Below are positions 1-7,200 of a stretch of 12,447 bases of DNA, in pieces. The stretch lies in the NCBI GenBank assembly GCA_002317355.1, contig DCJC01000053.1, forward strand, positions 49,548 through 61,994, written 5' to 3'. Under the pieces are notes generated by a model. The model was not told the DNA's origin and searched no databases. It worked only from the letters and a program-made list of their open reading frames with translations. This DNA is from Prevotellaceae bacterium UBA1710 (GTDB lineage: Bacteria; Bacteroidota; Bacteroidia; Bacteroidales; Bacteroidaceae). The position numbers and the translations under genes are program-made. Numbering within the stretch: the stretch's first letter is position 1; every line of letters starts with the position of its first letter.

Positions 1-6
1 ATTATT

Positions 7-54
7 GTCAGTTAAAAGCAGCTTGCTGCCAAATAATCAATTCGTCGAACTGAC
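7..54 (-). terminator. Possible weak terminator after the tetrapyrrole operon
   Basis: Just past the stop codon of the last operon gene, the minus strand carries GCAGC-AA-GCTGC (29 to 18) followed by TTTT (17 to 14). This small hairpin is enclosed by a 7-bp inverted repeat, GTCAGTT at 7-13 and AACTGAC at 48-54. Placement and T-run fit an intrinsic terminator, but the inner stem is only 4 to 5 bp, so the call is weak. Nothing else is recognisable in the first 55 bases. Confidence 0.35.
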
Positions 55-55
55 G

Positions 56-529
56 TTAATATATACTCTTTTCTGGTTGTATATTAGCCTCCAGATAATC
101 GAAGTTATCTCTTATCGCGTCACGGATTCTCATACTTCTATGCACATCTTTTGCGTCACTTGCCACGGCAACGGTGATGTTGTCCTCACGGAATATTGCA
201 GGCGAGGTAAAGTCACACAACGATGGGTTATCGCATACGCTGGCAAGAACATGTCTTTCTTCTGCATCTTTCTTGATCTGACGGTTGAGAGCTTCATTCT
301 CGGTACATACATATACCATGAAAGCGCCATCAAGATCACTTGCCTCATAGTTCTTGGTGATCAGAGTGAAAGGCAGTTTCTCGAATCCATCACGAAACTC
401 TGGTGAGATAACGGTGGCATCATCTGTAAAGCGACTAAGTATCGTCGCTTTATGAAGTCCCACGCGCCCACCTCCAACTATGAGAATTCGCTTACCTTCT
501 ATGTTTATGTTTATTGGGAGAAAATGCAT
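56..529 (-). CDS. Precorrin-2 dehydrogenase / sirohydrochlorin ferrochelatase-like protein (Met8/SirC/CysG N-domain type)
   Basis: This 157-residue protein should oxidise precorrin-2 to sirohydrochlorin with NAD+, and may also insert iron to make siroheme in the cytoplasm. The N-terminus (MHFLPI, then a strand and GGGRVGLHKA at about residues 19-28) is the NAD-binding Rossmann start of the Met8/CysG family. Asp100 in SVCDNPSLCDF matches the position of the catalytic Asp of that family (Asp104 of E. coli CysG, from memory). The length suits the short single-module type, such as the roughly 160-residue Bacillus enzyme. The usual S-x-G-x-SP motif is replaced by SDAKDVHRS near 124-132, so chelatase activity is less certain than dehydrogenase activity. 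It starts 12 nt after hemB stops and is therefore in the same operon. Its substrate would come from the CobA domain encoded upstream. The name sirC would fit, but the exact symbol depends on whether it chelates iron. Confidence 0.9.
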   Translation of the reverse strand: MHFLPININIEGKRILIVGGGRVGLHKATILSRFTDDATVISPEFRDGFEKLPFTLITKNYEASDLDGAFMVYVCTENEALNRQIKKDAEERHVLASVCDNPSLCDFTSPAIFREDNITVAVASDAKDVHRSMRIRDAIRDNFDYLEANIQPEKSIY

Positions 530-541
530 GAGTTAATCGGG

Positions 542-1588
542 TTATCTGACCGCCTTTTTCGCATAATACGATATGATATACTTCGCTCCTGCTCTGCGGA
601 TGGCGGTGAGGCTCTCGTGGAATATTCTCTTCTCATCGAAATAGCCTTGGCGGGATGCGTTGAGAAGCATAGAATATTCTCCTGATACCTGATAAGCCAC
701 AAGAGGATACTCAGGGAAGGCAACCGATGCCCTGTAGAGGATGTCGAGATATGCAAGGGCTGGCTTAACCATTATCCAGTCAGTACCTTCCTCGATGTCG
801 GCAGCTATCTCCTCCAAACCCTGATCGTGGGTGCGATAGTCCATCTGATAACTCTTGCGGTCACCGAATCCAGGGGCACTTCCTGCAGCATCACGGAATG
901 GACCGTAGTAGGCAGAGGCATACTTGGCTGAATAGGCAAGAATCCTTGTCTTGCTTGTACGTGGATCGCTGTCGAGTTTTTTGCGAAGCGCCTCTATCTG
1001 TCCGTCCATCATTGCTGATGGTGCTACGAAGTCTGCTCCTGCAAGGGCATGCTGATAAGCCATCTCTGCAAGCAGAGGGAGGGTGGAATCATTGTCGATA
1101 ACCACATTATCATGCGACTTGCCACATGAGCAACCCGTGCGTCTGAGCACTTTCAGTTCCTCATCATAGGCTATCGGTTTTCCATCTTCATAGAGGAGTC
1201 CGCAGTGTCCGTGCGAGGTATATTCACACAAACAGATGTCGGTAAACACGATGACCTGCGGAAATCTTGCCTTGATGGCTCGCACCGCCTTACTGATTAT
1301 GTTGTCTTCCTTGTAGGCAGCACTACCGCGCTCATCCTTCTCCTCGTCGGGAATAACACCGAAGAGCAGCACCTTGTTGATACCAAGCGAGAGCGTGTCT
1401 TCTATGTCCTCAAGCAACTTATCGATAGAGAAACGGTAAACATCCTCCATTGATGATATCTCACTCTTTATGCCCTCTCCTTCCTCTACGAAGTATGGGT
1501 AGATGAAGTCCTGTGGCAGTATCTCTGGCACATCAGCAAACTGATCTCTCACTGCCTGTGTTGTTCTATATTGTCTGAATCGCTTCAT
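542..1588 (-). CDS. hemB: Delta-aminolevulinic acid dehydratase (porphobilinogen synthase)
   Basis: HemB condenses two 5-aminolevulinate molecules to porphobilinogen, the first shared tetrapyrrole step, in the cytoplasm. The 348-residue protein has both active-site lysines in family context: Lys222 in YSAKYASAYYGPF and Lys275 (Schiff base) in WIMVKPALAY. The zinc triad is Cys119, Cys121 and Cys129 in CLCEYTSHGHCG. The usual length is about 324. Most of the excess is an insertion at residues 137-163 between the zinc site and the VIDND motif, containing Cys153-Ser-Cys155. The ATG at 1588 (MKRFRQYRT) is chosen over an in-frame TTG at 1609 because it matches the typical HemB start and has AGGAAAG a few bases upstream. 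This start lies inside the end of the upstream fusion gene (23-nt overlap), which suggests translational coupling. The function call is firm; the role of the insertion is unknown. Confidence 0.96.
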   Translation of the reverse strand: MKRFRQYRTTQAVRDQFADVPEILPQDFIYPYFVEEGEGIKSEISSMEDVYRFSIDKLLEDIEDTLSLGINKVLLFGVIPDEEKDERGSAAYKEDNIISKAVRAIKARFPQVIVFTDICLCEYTSHGHCGLLYEDGKPIAYDEELKVLRRTGCSCGKSHDNVVIDNDSTLPLLAEMAYQHALAGADFVAPSAMMDGQIEALRKKLDSDPRTSKTRILAYSAKYASAYYGPFRDAAGSAPGFGDRKSYQMDYRTHDQGLEEIAADIEEGTDWIMVKPALAYLDILYRASVAFPEYPLVAYQVSGEYSMLLNASRQGYFDEKRIFHESLTAIRRAGAKYIISYYAKKAVR

Positions 1589-3569
1589 ATGTTGTCTTTC
1601 CTTTTGCAATTAATAATAAAGCCCCCCTCTCATCCCCCTTAAAGGGGGAAGAAGCTAACGCATGGTCAGCCCCGCCACGAGCCAAGTCTCCCTTTAAGGG
1701 AGATTTAGAGGGTCCTTGTAATTCCTTAAACGCTTCCACCGTTGATGGCGATGTGAATACCACCTTGTCATATTCACTCAGATCTGGCAGCTTGGCATCT
1801 GGGTTCGGGATGTTACGATACACGGGGAGGTCGGTCACTTCGTGCCCCTGACTCTGCAATCCTTCGCTCAGCGCTTTCAATCCCTTATTCGATCGAGGCA
1901 AGAGGATTCTGCTCTTCGGTTGCTGACTGAAGAATTCTAACAATCCTTCTGCCGATTGCGTAGCCGACTCATAATCAGGAGTGATGCCTCGCTTGAGCAG
2001 TTCTGCCGTCGTCACTGGTCCTACACTTGCCACCTTCACACCCTTCAGGTCATTCTCGTAGTATCTCACTCCATAGCGTGAGGTGAACACTACCCAGTCG
2101 AAATCCTGCGCCTTTGGCTGCTGAATATCGTTCTTCACAATCTTTATCAGAGGCGTATCGCTCTGCGTACCTGTATCGAAGACGCGCTGTTTTCGGCTTC
2201 GTGCCTCAAGTCCTACCACCTCACCCACGATTATCAGTACTGGTGTGGCGCGGAACACGGCATATCTCAGTTCGCCAAGCGTAGAGAACACCTCCCTCTG
2301 TTCAGGCAATGACACATTGGTAACGAGTGCCACAGGTGTGTCAGCCTTTCTTCCTGCTTTCAGAAGTGCCTCGGCAATCACGCTCACCTTCTCGCCACCC
2401 ATGTAATAGAGCAGGGTGTCAGCCTCGGGAGTCTGAGGATTCGTAGAGTGTCCGAGAACGAACGCCACGCTGCGCGATAGTCCTCTGTGTGTGAGTGGTA
2501 TCTGCGTAAGCGAAGCCAATGCTATTCCGCTGCTTATGCCAGGGATGACTTCCACCTCCACCATCCTCGCTTTCAGAAAATCAATCTCTTCCCTTCCGTG
2601 AGCGAAGATCATCGGGTCGCCACCCTTGAGCCTCACCACCTGCTTGCCCTCAATGGCAGCGGAGTATATCAGTTCGTTGATCTCATCCTGAGCGTGTGAA
2701 TGCTTCCCTGAACGCTTACCTACGTACACCTTCTCTGCCTTGAACTGCTCGAGGAAAACCTCGTTGGTTAGGTCATCGTAGTAGATGGCATCTGCCTGCT
2801 CGAGTCTTCTCAATCCCTTGACGGTTATCAGTTCGGGATCACCAGGGCCAAAGCCCACGAGTGTCACCTTGCCATAGCGTTTCCGAATGTCAATCTGCGA
2901 GAAGAGTTCTGTCAGGTGATGGGTGATGGGTGATGGGTGTTGGCGGTTACCAACTTGGTAATTTGCAATTTGTAATTTGCAATTTGCAGCAGTGACTGCA
3001 AGATTTCCCTGCAGCGGATGCGTCTTGAATGGCAATCGCTCAGAAGCTCTATGAGCAAGACCAAGTCTGTCGAGAGCACAGGTAGCCACGATAAGCGCAT
3101 CCACCGTACCGTTATCCACCTGAGCAATCCGCTCCTCTATAGTGCCACGAATAGCCACCACCTCAATGTCATTTCTCAAGGCAAGAAGCTCAGCCTTACG
3201 CTGTTCCGAACTCGTGCCTACCCTACTGTTGGCAGGTAGTTGAGCGAGAGTCTTGCCGTCACGAGTCACGAGAGAATCGCTTTTGTCAGCACTCTCCGTA
3301 AGCGCTATCACCTCAATGCCCGCAGGGAGAGGATATGGCAGGTCTTTAGCCGAATGGATGGCGATGTCAGCCCTACCGTCAAGGAGAGCATCATCGAGTT
3401 CGCGTGTGAAGAAATCGGCAGCCACCGACTTATCCATCAGCGACACCTCTTTATGCTTATCTCCGAACGACTCCGTCTTGATAAGCTCGTAATCCACCTG
3501 CGGGAAGCGTTTCATCACCTCCTCCACCTGCAACAGTGCCAGTTTACTTTGTCGTGATATTATTCTCAT
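1566..3569 (-). CDS. Tri-domain fusion: hydroxymethylbilane synthase (HemC, short form) - uroporphyrinogen-III methyltransferase (CobA) - uroporphyrinogen-III synthase (HemD)
   Basis: This 667-residue protein would turn porphobilinogen into hydroxymethylbilane, close it to uroporphyrinogen III, and methylate that to precorrin-2. Residues 1-195 are HemC-like: SRQSKLALLQ at the start, IHSAKDLP with the catalytic Asp76, VGTSS at 117-121 and RGTIEER at 141-147. HemC stops after HPLQGNLAVTA, so the third domain with the dipyrromethane-linked cysteine is absent. Chlamydial HemC, as I remember it, is short in the same way. Residues 233-456 are CobA/SUMT: VGFGPGDPELIT, KGGDPMIFAHGREE, VIPGISSGIALA, IPLTHRG and LLYYMGG. 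Residues 470-667 are HemD: VVFTSRYGV, VASVGPVT, ILLPRSN, VFTSPSTVEAFKEL and a final GKTTYEAI. Two low-complexity cassettes are embedded in frame, at residues 195-218 and 619-650. It is the first operon gene and overlaps hemB by 23 nt. The domain calls are strong; activity of the HemC part is less certain. Confidence 0.93.
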   Translation of the reverse strand: MRIISRQSKLALLQVEEVMKRFPQVDYELIKTESFGDKHKEVSLMDKSVAADFFTRELDDALLDGRADIAIHSAKDLPYPLPAGIEVIALTESADKSDSLVTRDGKTLAQLPANSRVGTSSEQRKAELLALRNDIEVVAIRGTIEERIAQVDNGTVDALIVATCALDRLGLAHRASERLPFKTHPLQGNLAVTAANCKLQIANYQVGNRQHPSPITHHLTELFSQIDIRKRYGKVTLVGFGPGDPELITVKGLRRLEQADAIYYDDLTNEVFLEQFKAEKVYVGKRSGKHSHAQDEINELIYSAAIEGKQVVRLKGGDPMIFAHGREEIDFLKARMVEVEVIPGISSGIALASLTQIPLTHRGLSRSVAFVLGHSTNPQTPEADTLLYYMGGEKVSVIAEALLKAGRKADTPVALVTNVSLPEQREVFSTLGELRYAVFRATPVLIIVGEVVGLEARSRKQRVFDTGTQSDTPLIKIVKNDIQQPKAQDFDWVVFTSRYGVRYYENDLKGVKVASVGPVTTAELLKRGITPDYESATQSAEGLLEFFSQQPKSRILLPRSNKGLKALSEGLQSQGHEVTDLPVYRNIPNPDAKLPDLSEYDKVVFTSPSTVEAFKELQGPSKSPLKGDLARGGADHALASSPFKGDERGALLLIAKGKTTYEAIQTI
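1620..1715 (-). repeat. In-frame double-palindrome repeat cassette inside the HemD domain
   Basis: Two perfect palindromes lie 38 bp apart: CCCCCTTAAAGGGGG at 1634-1648 and TCTCCCTTTAAGGGAGA at 1687-1703. Outer arms (CCCCTCT near 1624-1630 and AGAGGG at 1707-1712) are also complementary. The stretch encodes residues 619-650, about 32 codons reading SPLKGDLARGG and SPFKGDERG, which is unlike any HemD sequence. HemD-like sequence resumes after it (LIAKGKTTYEAI), so the cassette keeps the frame. It resembles short dispersed palindromic elements usually found between genes. That resemblance is from memory; the palindromes are visible directly. Confidence 0.8.
2915..2986 (-). repeat. In-frame heptanucleotide repeat cassette at the HemC/CobA junction
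   Basis: Plus-strand 2915-2942 is three exact copies of GGTGATG plus one variant GGTGTTG. Plus-strand 2959-2986 is a perfect 14-bp tandem duplication, TAATTTGCAATTTG twice, which is four units of (T/C)AATTTG. Both arrays have a 7-bp period and are exactly 28 bp long, separated by 16 bp. The whole is 72 bp, or 24 codons, encoding residues 195-218 (a KLQIANYQ-like part and an HPSPITHH part). It lies between the last HemC-like residues (LQGNLAVTA) and a tail ELFSQIDIRKRYG before CobA. Confidence 0.88.
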
Positions 3570-3593
3570 TTTTCCTAAACTTTAATCTGGGTG

Positions 3594-3625
3594 CAAAATT
3601 ACTTACATTTCGTTATACACACAAT
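3594..3625 (-). promoter_or_regulatory. Bacteroidetes-type promoter of the tetrapyrrole operon
   Basis: On the minus strand the -7 element TAATTTTG (3601 to 3594) fits TAnnTTTG. A -33-type ATTG (3625 to 3622) lies exactly 20 nt upstream, the normal spacing for the Bacteroidetes housekeeping sigma factor. Transcription would start near 3587, leaving a leader of under 20 nt before the ATG at 3569. That leaves no room for a riboswitch. AGGAAAA directly precedes the ATG. Confidence 0.75.
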
Positions 3626-3816
3626 CACTCATTTTGGGTAATTGCGTACCATGTTTATGGTAGGGGGATGTGAGTCAATTATAAAAAAGTATTGAATGAA
3701 GTTCCTCCAAATGAAATCGAAATAACAAATGTACGTCAGAGATAGTTAGAAAAGCAAAAAAGGAAGTAACTTTGCAGCATCAAAGCAAGTAAAACTGGTG
3801 TCAAAGTGTCAAACGC
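3626..3816. other. Gene-free spacer upstream of the tetrapyrrole promoter
   Basis: I see no gene in these 191 bp. There is an inverted repeat TACCAT-GTTT-ATGGTA at 3647-3662, about 22 bp upstream of the -33 element of the operon promoter. It could be an operator or chance. On the plus strand TAACTTTG at 3767-3774 fits a -7 element, but no TTG-type -33 element is present at 19 to 21 nt. No tRNA-like or riboswitch-like structure was recognised. Confidence 0.5.
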
Positions 3817-3851
3817 AAAAAAGCCTCTCACGATTTGGTGTCGTGAGAGGC
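3817..3851 (-). terminator. Intrinsic terminator of the 70-residue gene
   Basis: The minus strand has a perfect 11-bp stem, GCCTCTCACGA (3851 to 3841 pairing with 3833 to 3823), with a 7-nt loop, followed at once by six T (3822 to 3817). It lies 36 nt past the stop codon at 3888. The plus-strand side is not followed by a clear T-run, so it acts in the minus direction. Confidence 0.92.
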
Positions 3852-3887
3852 GTCTTCGTTTATCTTACCTTGGAGGGGTGTAGAGAA

Positions 3888-4100
3888 TTATTTCTTCTCG
3901 TCCTTTTCCTTATTCCCGAAAATCCAATCGAGCACTGCCCTACCGATTTTTCTTTCGATACCTGCCTTAGTAGTTGGAATACCCGTTTCCTTTGTGAACT
4001 TTCTTTTCATCTTCGTGATTCCCAAGAACTCCCTCCATGAAAAAGATAGTCCGGGAATACCTGTGTTTGAAGTTGATTTTCTTGATCTCTTCTTTGCCAT
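3888..4100 (-). CDS. Small basic protein of unknown function (70 residues)
   Basis: I do not recognise a named family. The ATG at 4100 gives a 70-residue protein starting MAKKRSRKS. An upstream in-frame TTG at 4118 is less likely because it lies at about the expected transcription start. The protein has a Lys/Arg/Ser-rich head (residues 1-9), a middle block GIPGLSFSWREFLGITKMK (14-32), a second block TGIPTTKAGIERKIGRA (39-55) and a charged tail NKEKDEKK. No signal peptide or membrane segment is visible. Small proteins with a similar SFSWK...LGI...GIP.T..G..RK.GR pattern seem familiar to me from several phyla, but I cannot name a family. The case that this is a real gene is strong: it has its own promoter at the correct distance and its own terminator. 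It forms an isolated unit between the giant gene and the tetrapyrrole operon, with no evident link to either. Its basic nature would suit nucleic-acid binding, but that is a guess. Confidence 0.8.
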   Translation of the reverse strand: MAKKRSRKSTSNTGIPGLSFSWREFLGITKMKRKFTKETGIPTTKAGIERKIGRAVLDWIFGNKEKDEKK

Positions 4101-4128
4101 AATTACATGATTAAACAATAGACAAGTG

Positions 4129-4160
4129 CAAAATTACAATAAAGAATCGACACCGCCAAA
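4129..4160 (-). promoter_or_regulatory. Bacteroidetes-type promoter of the 70-residue gene
   Basis: On the minus strand TTTG (4160 to 4157) is followed after exactly 20 nt by TAATTTTG (4136 to 4129). This is a full match to the Bacteroidetes TTTG / TAnnTTTG consensus. Transcription would begin near 4122, about 20 nt before the ATG at 4100. The -7 block reads TAATTTTGCAC, the same eleven bases as in the promoter of the tetrapyrrole operon. Confidence 0.8.
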
Positions 4161-4232
4161 CATTTCAGCAAGTTTCTCCATCCATCACGAAAACACATCC
4201 TCGTTCCTCATCCGCGCTCAATGGAAACTACT

Positions 4233-4266
4233 CCCTTCCCCCGCTCGGGGGAAGGGTTAGGGTTAG
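4233..4266 (-). terminator. GC-rich hairpin after the giant gene (terminator or dispersed repeat)
   Basis: A perfect 10-bp stem, CCCTTCCCCC at 4233-4242 and GGGGGAAGGG at 4247-4256, closes a GCTC loop. It starts 17 nt beyond the stop codon of the giant gene and is flanked by GGGTTAGGGTTAG at 4254-4266. There is no T-run on the minus-strand side, so as a terminator it would be atypical. It may instead be a short dispersed repeat of the kind also seen inside the HemD domain. Confidence 0.55.
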
Positions 4267-4272
4267 TGGCTT

Positions 4273-7200
4273 TTATATCTTCACCTTCTTATCCCCTATG
4301 ATGTAGAGACCACTTGGGATGTTATTGAACCTGTTGACACCTTCACTTACCTGTAAAGTCCTTACATAGATACCAGATACAGTATAGAGCTTCAAGGTAG
4401 TTGCATGGTTCGACTCAACAATGATAGCATTGCCCTCTGTGTAAATAGTCAATTTCTCACCTGTAAATGGCTCACCGACGTCTTCGCTGCCAATCTTGCC
4501 ATCTGTGTCGCTGTCATAAATAACGATACGGCGAGGCTTGGCAGAAGATGTTGTGGTCATGTAGGTGCGGAATGGGAGGACAATGCTTGTTGCAGAGTCA
4601 AATGCTGAACCATCGCTATTCATGCCATATTTGTCAGTCTCATGTTTGTATGTGCCGATATGGTTGTGTGTGCCGATCGTTGTGGTGCGATTGCCAGTCT
4701 CATCATCGCTGATAGCAATTGCCACAGGACCATTGCTTGAGTATGTCACAAGCTGTGCATCTCCACTCTTGCTGTGAGTATCTGTGTTATAGTCAGTACC
4801 CTGCAAAGAGAATTCGTAGAAGTCATTGCCAGGGAAGGCTATGAGGTACGGAACAGACTTTGAGAGATAGACATAGTTTGCGAACTCATGGCCAGTCAGA
4901 TACCATTCTGCATCTGTTCTTGCCCACTCGTCGTCGGTCATATCATCGTGATAGTTGGTGTAGTTCGCGAGGTCTGTGAAGTATTCGTTGGCAGGGTAGG
5001 AATATGTGGCACTTTCCTGACGATTTAGTGTGGCGTCAACAAACAATCCTGTTCTTGCTGTCGAAGGTCGTGCAAATGTCGCCTTTTCGCCATCTGCTGC
5101 AACCATACCTGTGAGCCAGTATTCGTGGTGGAGAGTCTGAGTGTTCTCTCCCTCAGCAGGAATCTCACCATAGAAGTGGCTGATCTCCTTGTTCTCACTT
5201 GCAGTTACAGTTTTGACGGTGAATGGCAGACAGATGCCTTCCCAAGCCGAAGGAGTGGCATAGCTCTCGCCTGTGCCAGTAACATTTCGGAACAAGCTTG
5301 GTGTGCGCTCATACCATGCACGTTCTTTTACATCGAATGCAAGAGGTGCATTGAAGTCCTGCTTATCAACGAGGTGGAAGTAGTCGGTTGAGAATACACC
5401 AGCACTCTTAACGATGTTATGATAAACGACATTCTCCTCAGTAATATTTTCCACATCCTTCTTGTCAAAGACACTTTCGCCAGAGTTATATACAAGCAGG
5501 TTCTGAGTGATATGACCAGTAGTAGCGTTACTATAAGTACCACCGTCATTGTTGCTATCCACGCTGAACATAGTAGGCACTGTGCTTGCGCCATCGCTTT
5601 CTATTGCCGCAGTGAAGTCGATAGCAGTAAGCTCTGGATAGAGTGCCCACGCATCCTTGTTGTAGAAGAATTGCTGGTCTTCCTTAGTCTGGTAGTATCC
5701 TGCAGCCTTGAATACACGGTTACCGCCCTCGCCGTCACCCTTTGTTGTTGGGTTGATGTGAACAGGATAAGCATCAGCATTATCATTATCCTTATCCAGA
5801 TGCTGACCGAAGAAGAGGTAGTCGTTAGCATAGGCTCCAGGAACGCCATGGTAGGTTGCAGCAACCTCACCTATTTCATCATAGGCAAAGCGATTTTCAA
5901 TGGTCTTATTACCATCATAAAGAGGAACGTTCGTGCCAGCCTCAGCAAGTACATCCACATCAACAACACCATCAGCATCCGACCAACGATTCTCATCATG
6001 CTTGTGTGAAACATCATGATTAGTGTTGACTTTACCATAGTTAGGAGCAGCCTGACGCAATGACCAAACGCGGTTGGTGGTAGCATACTGGTAGTCGCCA
6101 TTAGCATAGTAATCATGAACATAATTATCACGATCAGTAGCATCATTGGTTTCGGTGAAGTAATGACTTAACTCATAAGCCTTACGACCATAAGCGAGGG
6201 CATTGGCATCAACCGTTTCCTTGACATAGCTATTCAGAACAGTACCAGTGCTTGCAATAGCATCAGAATTGCTACTTCCACCAATGATACCGAGGTTATA
6301 GACCTTACCTTCCAGCTTATCACTGAAGAGAGAATTCTGCTTGCCAGCAAGATCAATGTGATAGCCATCACCATGGAAGTTACCAGCAAACGCCTGTGTG
6401 ATGGTAGGCAGTTTCTCATTAAGCGTGATATCCTTCTGCAAGATAATATCAAGACCTGTGAGGCCTACTGGAATGTTATACGTATTGCTTTCAGTAGCCA
6501 TGTTGAGGTATGTAACGAACGCACGCAGGTCAGCCTCATCCTCGATGTAGAGTTTTGCCTCCGCAGGCTGTGGGTGAAGTACAGCCTCAGCACCAGTTGA
6601 GTTGTTGCTCACTACAGGCATAGTCTCTATCTGCAGATCATGTGTCACGACATCTTTCATACGATGATAGTTGTGAACCACAATCATGCGCTGCTCCTTC
6701 TTCTGATTTGTCTGCTTTGGCATTACAGGGAAGTTCTTACCACCTGCTGTGAAGATGAAGGCAATGTTATACTCATTATGCTTATAGAGAGCAGGGATAT
6801 GGCCAACAATGTTTCCATCGATATTCTCGGAGTAGTTACTTTCCGGAATGACGGTACCATGTTCAATATCCCAGTGCCAAACACCGTGCTCGTCGATTTC
6901 CTTGAGCGGCACAATCTGCCATGAAGCAGAAGTGATAGGCATCAACTCTGGTGTCTTTACCTTCAAGCCATCAGAAGAGAAACCAATCCATTCACCAGGC
7001 AATGCACAGTTCTCAATCTTCACACCGCCCTCGAAGGTTGGGCCTTGCAGATAGACGATGTTCACCGTGATGGTGTACTCATACTTTTGTCCGTTATTGT
7101 CACCTTCGAGATAAACCTTCACGAGTTCAGGCTCATCAAGGTGGTTCACGTAATTAGCGTCACCACTATTGTCGAATTTATCCTGCAACTTGATGTTGAA

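Noticed and set aside
1589..1609. TTG at 1609 as the hemB start
   Set aside because: The seven extra residues do not match HemB N-termini, while ATG at 1588 gives the usual MKRFRQYRT start with an AGGAAAG upstream.
2915..2986. CRISPR array
   Set aside because: The repeat units are 7 bp with no spacers of regular length, and no cas gene is present.
2912..3127. Minus-strand 71-codon frame ending in repeat-encoded residues
   Set aside because: It is an out-of-frame reading through the HemC coding region. Its repeat-like end only reflects the heptamer array being open in more than one frame.
3570..3887. tRNA, riboswitch or cobalamin/heme-responsive leader
   Set aside because: No cloverleaf or riboswitch core was found, and the predicted leader of the tetrapyrrole operon is under 20 nt.
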